Of a DNA stretch of 64,000 bases, positions 62,292-64,000 are shown in pieces; within the stretch, counting starts at the first letter, position 1, and the number at the start of each line of letters is the position of its first letter. The stretch is from NCBI GenBank assembly GCA_035497735.1, contig DATJCX010000047.1, forward strand, positions 124,001 to 188,000. The letters are read 5' to 3'. This stretch comes from Brumimicrobium sp035497735 (GTDB taxonomy: Bacteria; Bacteroidota; Bacteroidia; Flavobacteriales_D; Crocinitomicaceae). The notes beneath the pieces are model-generated. The model was not told where the DNA came from. It worked only from the letters and a program-made list of their open reading frames with translations, and did not search any database. The position numbers and the translations under genes were made by a program.

Positions 62292-63857
62292 TTATCTACC
62301 TCCAGTTGGCGTTCTAGTTCCACCTGTATTTGTTGGTGTTCTTCTATTTGTACTCGTGCCTTGGTTTGGTTTTGTATTTGAACCAGCTGTTCCAGTTGGT
62401 CTCGGATTACTATTCTGTGGCGTTCTACCAGTTGGATAGCTATTGTTTGGATGACGTGTTCCTGGATGTCTATAAACAGGAGTTCTAGGCGTTGATGGAA
62501 CAATAATTACTGTTCTTCCTGTGTTAGTTCTTGTATTTCCAGCATTTGTTTTTTGATTACCTTGATTTGTTTTCACATCTTCGATAACAGGCTCTTTCGG
62601 ACTCTTTCTCTTTGGAGAAGTATAATCATCCGTATCTGCTTCTGGCTCTAATCCAATATGTCCATAGTCATAAACAGCTGCAAATAAATCCTCATCAGCT
62701 ACACCAGCTTCACGTGCTTTTTTAATTCCTTCTTCAATTTGCTCATCAGAAAGTTCCGCTAAAGTTAAGTGCTCACTTGGGTATCGAAAATCATCTGGAA
62801 TATTTGTCATTTTCTCAGCAAACAATGAACTTTGGTCGTCTAACATAAAGTTATCTCCAAAGATGTGTGAAATATAATATCCTTGAGATTGTTTAGCGCT
62901 TCTCACAGCAGGATTTCTTCTATTTGCTCCAAAATTATCTTCGTAAGAAAAGTCTGTTGAAGAGAAGTCTCTATCATACGTACTTCTTTGATCTTCTACC
63001 ATCAAGTCGTTTTTAGGATTTCCATCATTATCTCCAAGTAAACCGTAGTATTCGCTATCGTTACAAGTAGAAACGTAAACCTCTACATCATACATTGAAT
63101 TTACAGCACCTCCTCTACGTTTAACAATAGCTTGCTCACCAGTTGGGAATTTAACTCTAAACTTGTTGTTAGAAACAGTTTCGAAAGCACCTCCTTGTGG
63201 TAAGACATAGGTAGTTCCTTTATCAGAAACAGATTCACCATTAATGGTAATTATCTTTCTATCTTTAAATTCTACAACGTCCCCGTTAACATTCATCGCT
63301 ATTTTTCCATTTTGAGAAATAGTTGTACTGTTATTTGGTCTGAACATTTGTGTTTGAATCATAAAACGATCATTAATTGAACCCGCTAACAAATAATCAC
63401 CAGCATTTTGGAAGTCATATTTTTGACCATCAAAAGTAGTCATGTGCGGATCTCCGTTTGACCTTCCCTTTGTAACATCAGAACATTTTGCAGACTGAAC
63501 ATAACTATTCCATTCTCTCCAATAGTAATTTTCTCTATTACCTCTAGTTGCTTTGATTTCATTTTCCAATTCTTGTTCTGCAACGCGAGATAAGCGATCA
63601 ATTCTTTGGTCTCCCATAGACTGAAGCATCTCAAATGGTGTTTGTGTTACTCCATTCGGTCTTGTAGGTTGCTCTTCATTCATTACTAAAGCAGAAATAC
63701 TTTCATATAAGTACTCACCTTTTGTTTTGTGCCACGACTTAAGAATTTCCTTGATGTGATCAGAATCTTGTTTTTTATATTGAACAGGATTTAACTGTAC
63801 GTTCGCCCAAGTTGTCAACACGAACAACATAGCGAATAAAGAAGTAAATATTTTCAT
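62292..63857 (-). CDS. Secreted von Willebrand type D domain protein with low-complexity tail
   Basis: A 521-residue exported protein. A signal peptide (1-18, ending TTWA) precedes a helical region (about 25-120), then a VWD domain (about 135-300). The VWD signature reads SNGDPHMTTFDGQKYDF, with a Cys at the entry (KCSDVTKG) and another in STCNDSEYYGLLGDNDGNPKNDL. From about 430 the chain becomes low-complexity, rich in Thr, Pro, Asn, Gly and Arg (RHPGTRHPNNS, GTSTNRRTPTNT). It lacks the usual T9SS C-terminal domain, so the surface route is unclear. VWD domains are commoner in animal mucins and vitellogenins than in bacteria. Function unknown; adhesion or matrix formation is a guess. Confidence 0.85.
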   Translation of the reverse strand: MKIFTSLFAMLFVLTTWANVQLNPVQYKKQDSDHIKEILKSWHKTKGEYLYESISALVMNEEQPTRPNGVTQTPFEMLQSMGDQRIDRLSRVAEQELENEIKATRGNRENYYWREWNSYVQSAKCSDVTKGRSNGDPHMTTFDGQKYDFQNAGDYLLAGSINDRFMIQTQMFRPNNSTTISQNGKIAMNVNGDVVEFKDRKIITINGESVSDKGTTYVLPQGGAFETVSNNKFRVKFPTGEQAIVKRRGGAVNSMYDVEVYVSTCNDSEYYGLLGDNDGNPKNDLMVEDQRSTYDRDFSSTDFSYEDNFGANRRNPAVRSAKQSQGYYISHIFGDNFMLDDQSSLFAEKMTNIPDDFRYPSEHLTLAELSDEQIEEGIKKAREAGVADEDLFAAVYDYGHIGLEPEADTDDYTSPKRKSPKEPVIEDVKTNQGNQKTNAGNTRTNTGRTVIIVPSTPRTPVYRHPGTRHPNNSYPTGRTPQNSNPRPTGTAGSNTKPNQGTSTNRRTPTNTGGTRTPTGGR

Positions 63858-63914
63858 AATTGTGTTTTTAATAATTCAAACTAAATATAAGCAAATAACA
63901 TACCATAAAAAAAT

Positions 63915-64000
63915 GGATGTTTCAAACCTGGTAAACTGCTTAGTTGTTTTCAAATTTCGAACTCCATAACATACTTTAGTATGCTCGTTTCGTTCTCATT
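63915..64000. repeat. Dispersed inverted-repeat element, copy C (cut by window end)
   Basis: The left end GGATGTTTCAAACC matches the terminal repeat of copies A and B. CAAATTTCGAAC and CATACTTTAGTATGCT are shared with copy B, and CGTTTCGTTCTCATT resembles TCTTTCGCTCTCATT of copy A. The right end is outside the window. It lies upstream of the VWD-protein gene. Confidence 0.7.

Noticed and set aside
62191..62439. Plus-strand open frame rich in Val, Pro and Gly
   Set aside because: It lies opposite the low-complexity tail of the VWD protein; its composition mirrors the codons of that repeat region.

Overview
The window is AT-rich, gene-dense chromosomal DNA from a member of the Bacteroidota, most likely a Flavobacteriales lineage. 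This rests on several signs. Large secreted proteins end in the gliding-motility-type C-terminal domain used by the type IX secretion system (T9SS). A TonB-dependent receptor with a carboxypeptidase-like N-domain is paired with a DUF4249 lipoprotein. The transketolase is split, and a ComA-family protein is present. Many genes are preceded by the Bacteroidota -7 promoter element TAnnTTTG. No phage, IS element, CRISPR array, rRNA or tRNA gene was found. The content is mostly housekeeping, with one surface-protein cluster.

Layout. 1-7 kb: the end of a long-form GAPDH gene, a tandem alpha/beta-hydrolase fusion, efp, a 2-Cys peroxiredoxin, an MscS channel, an unknown secreted protein and ssrA (tmRNA, minus strand). 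7.3-16.7 kb: three mosaic T9SS-exported proteins (834, 1214 and 843 aa) with a small secreted protein between the first two. 17-22 kb: aconitase, an Mpo1-like membrane protein, a small membrane protein and a flavin monooxygenase. 22.2-22.8 kb: a structured gene-free region with an orphan terminator. 22.8-27 kb: pyrG, yidC and a Sua5/YciO/YrdC-family gene. 27-37 kb, minus strand: a TPR/ComA/WD40 operon, an FKBP lipoprotein, two beta-barrels, a PhnP-like hydrolase and a DUF4249/TonB-receptor pair. 37-40.6 kb: an LtaS-like phosphotransferase, a lipid kinase and ung, overlapping. 40.7-45.9 kb, minus strand: dapA, a small unknown gene, ligA, a voltage-gated channel and prmC. 46-52.8 kb: an M3 peptidase, the two transketolase halves with a VWA-protein gene between them, and a class III aminotransferase. 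52.9-63.9 kb, minus strand: pepT, two paralogous barrels, a GDSL/PKD T9SS protein, pheT, a YihY protein overlapping a lone ABC ATPase, a methyltransferase and a von Willebrand D-domain protein.

The most notable observations are these. PyrG carries glycine where the glutaminase nucleophile cysteine is expected. A dispersed element of about 120 bp with terminal inverted repeats occurs in three copies (40599, 54254, 63915). A VWA-protein gene sits between the transketolase halves. The tmRNA has an atypical predicted tag, and a possible small RNA lies upstream of pyrG. All functional statements come from reading motifs in the translated sequence; no database search was run.
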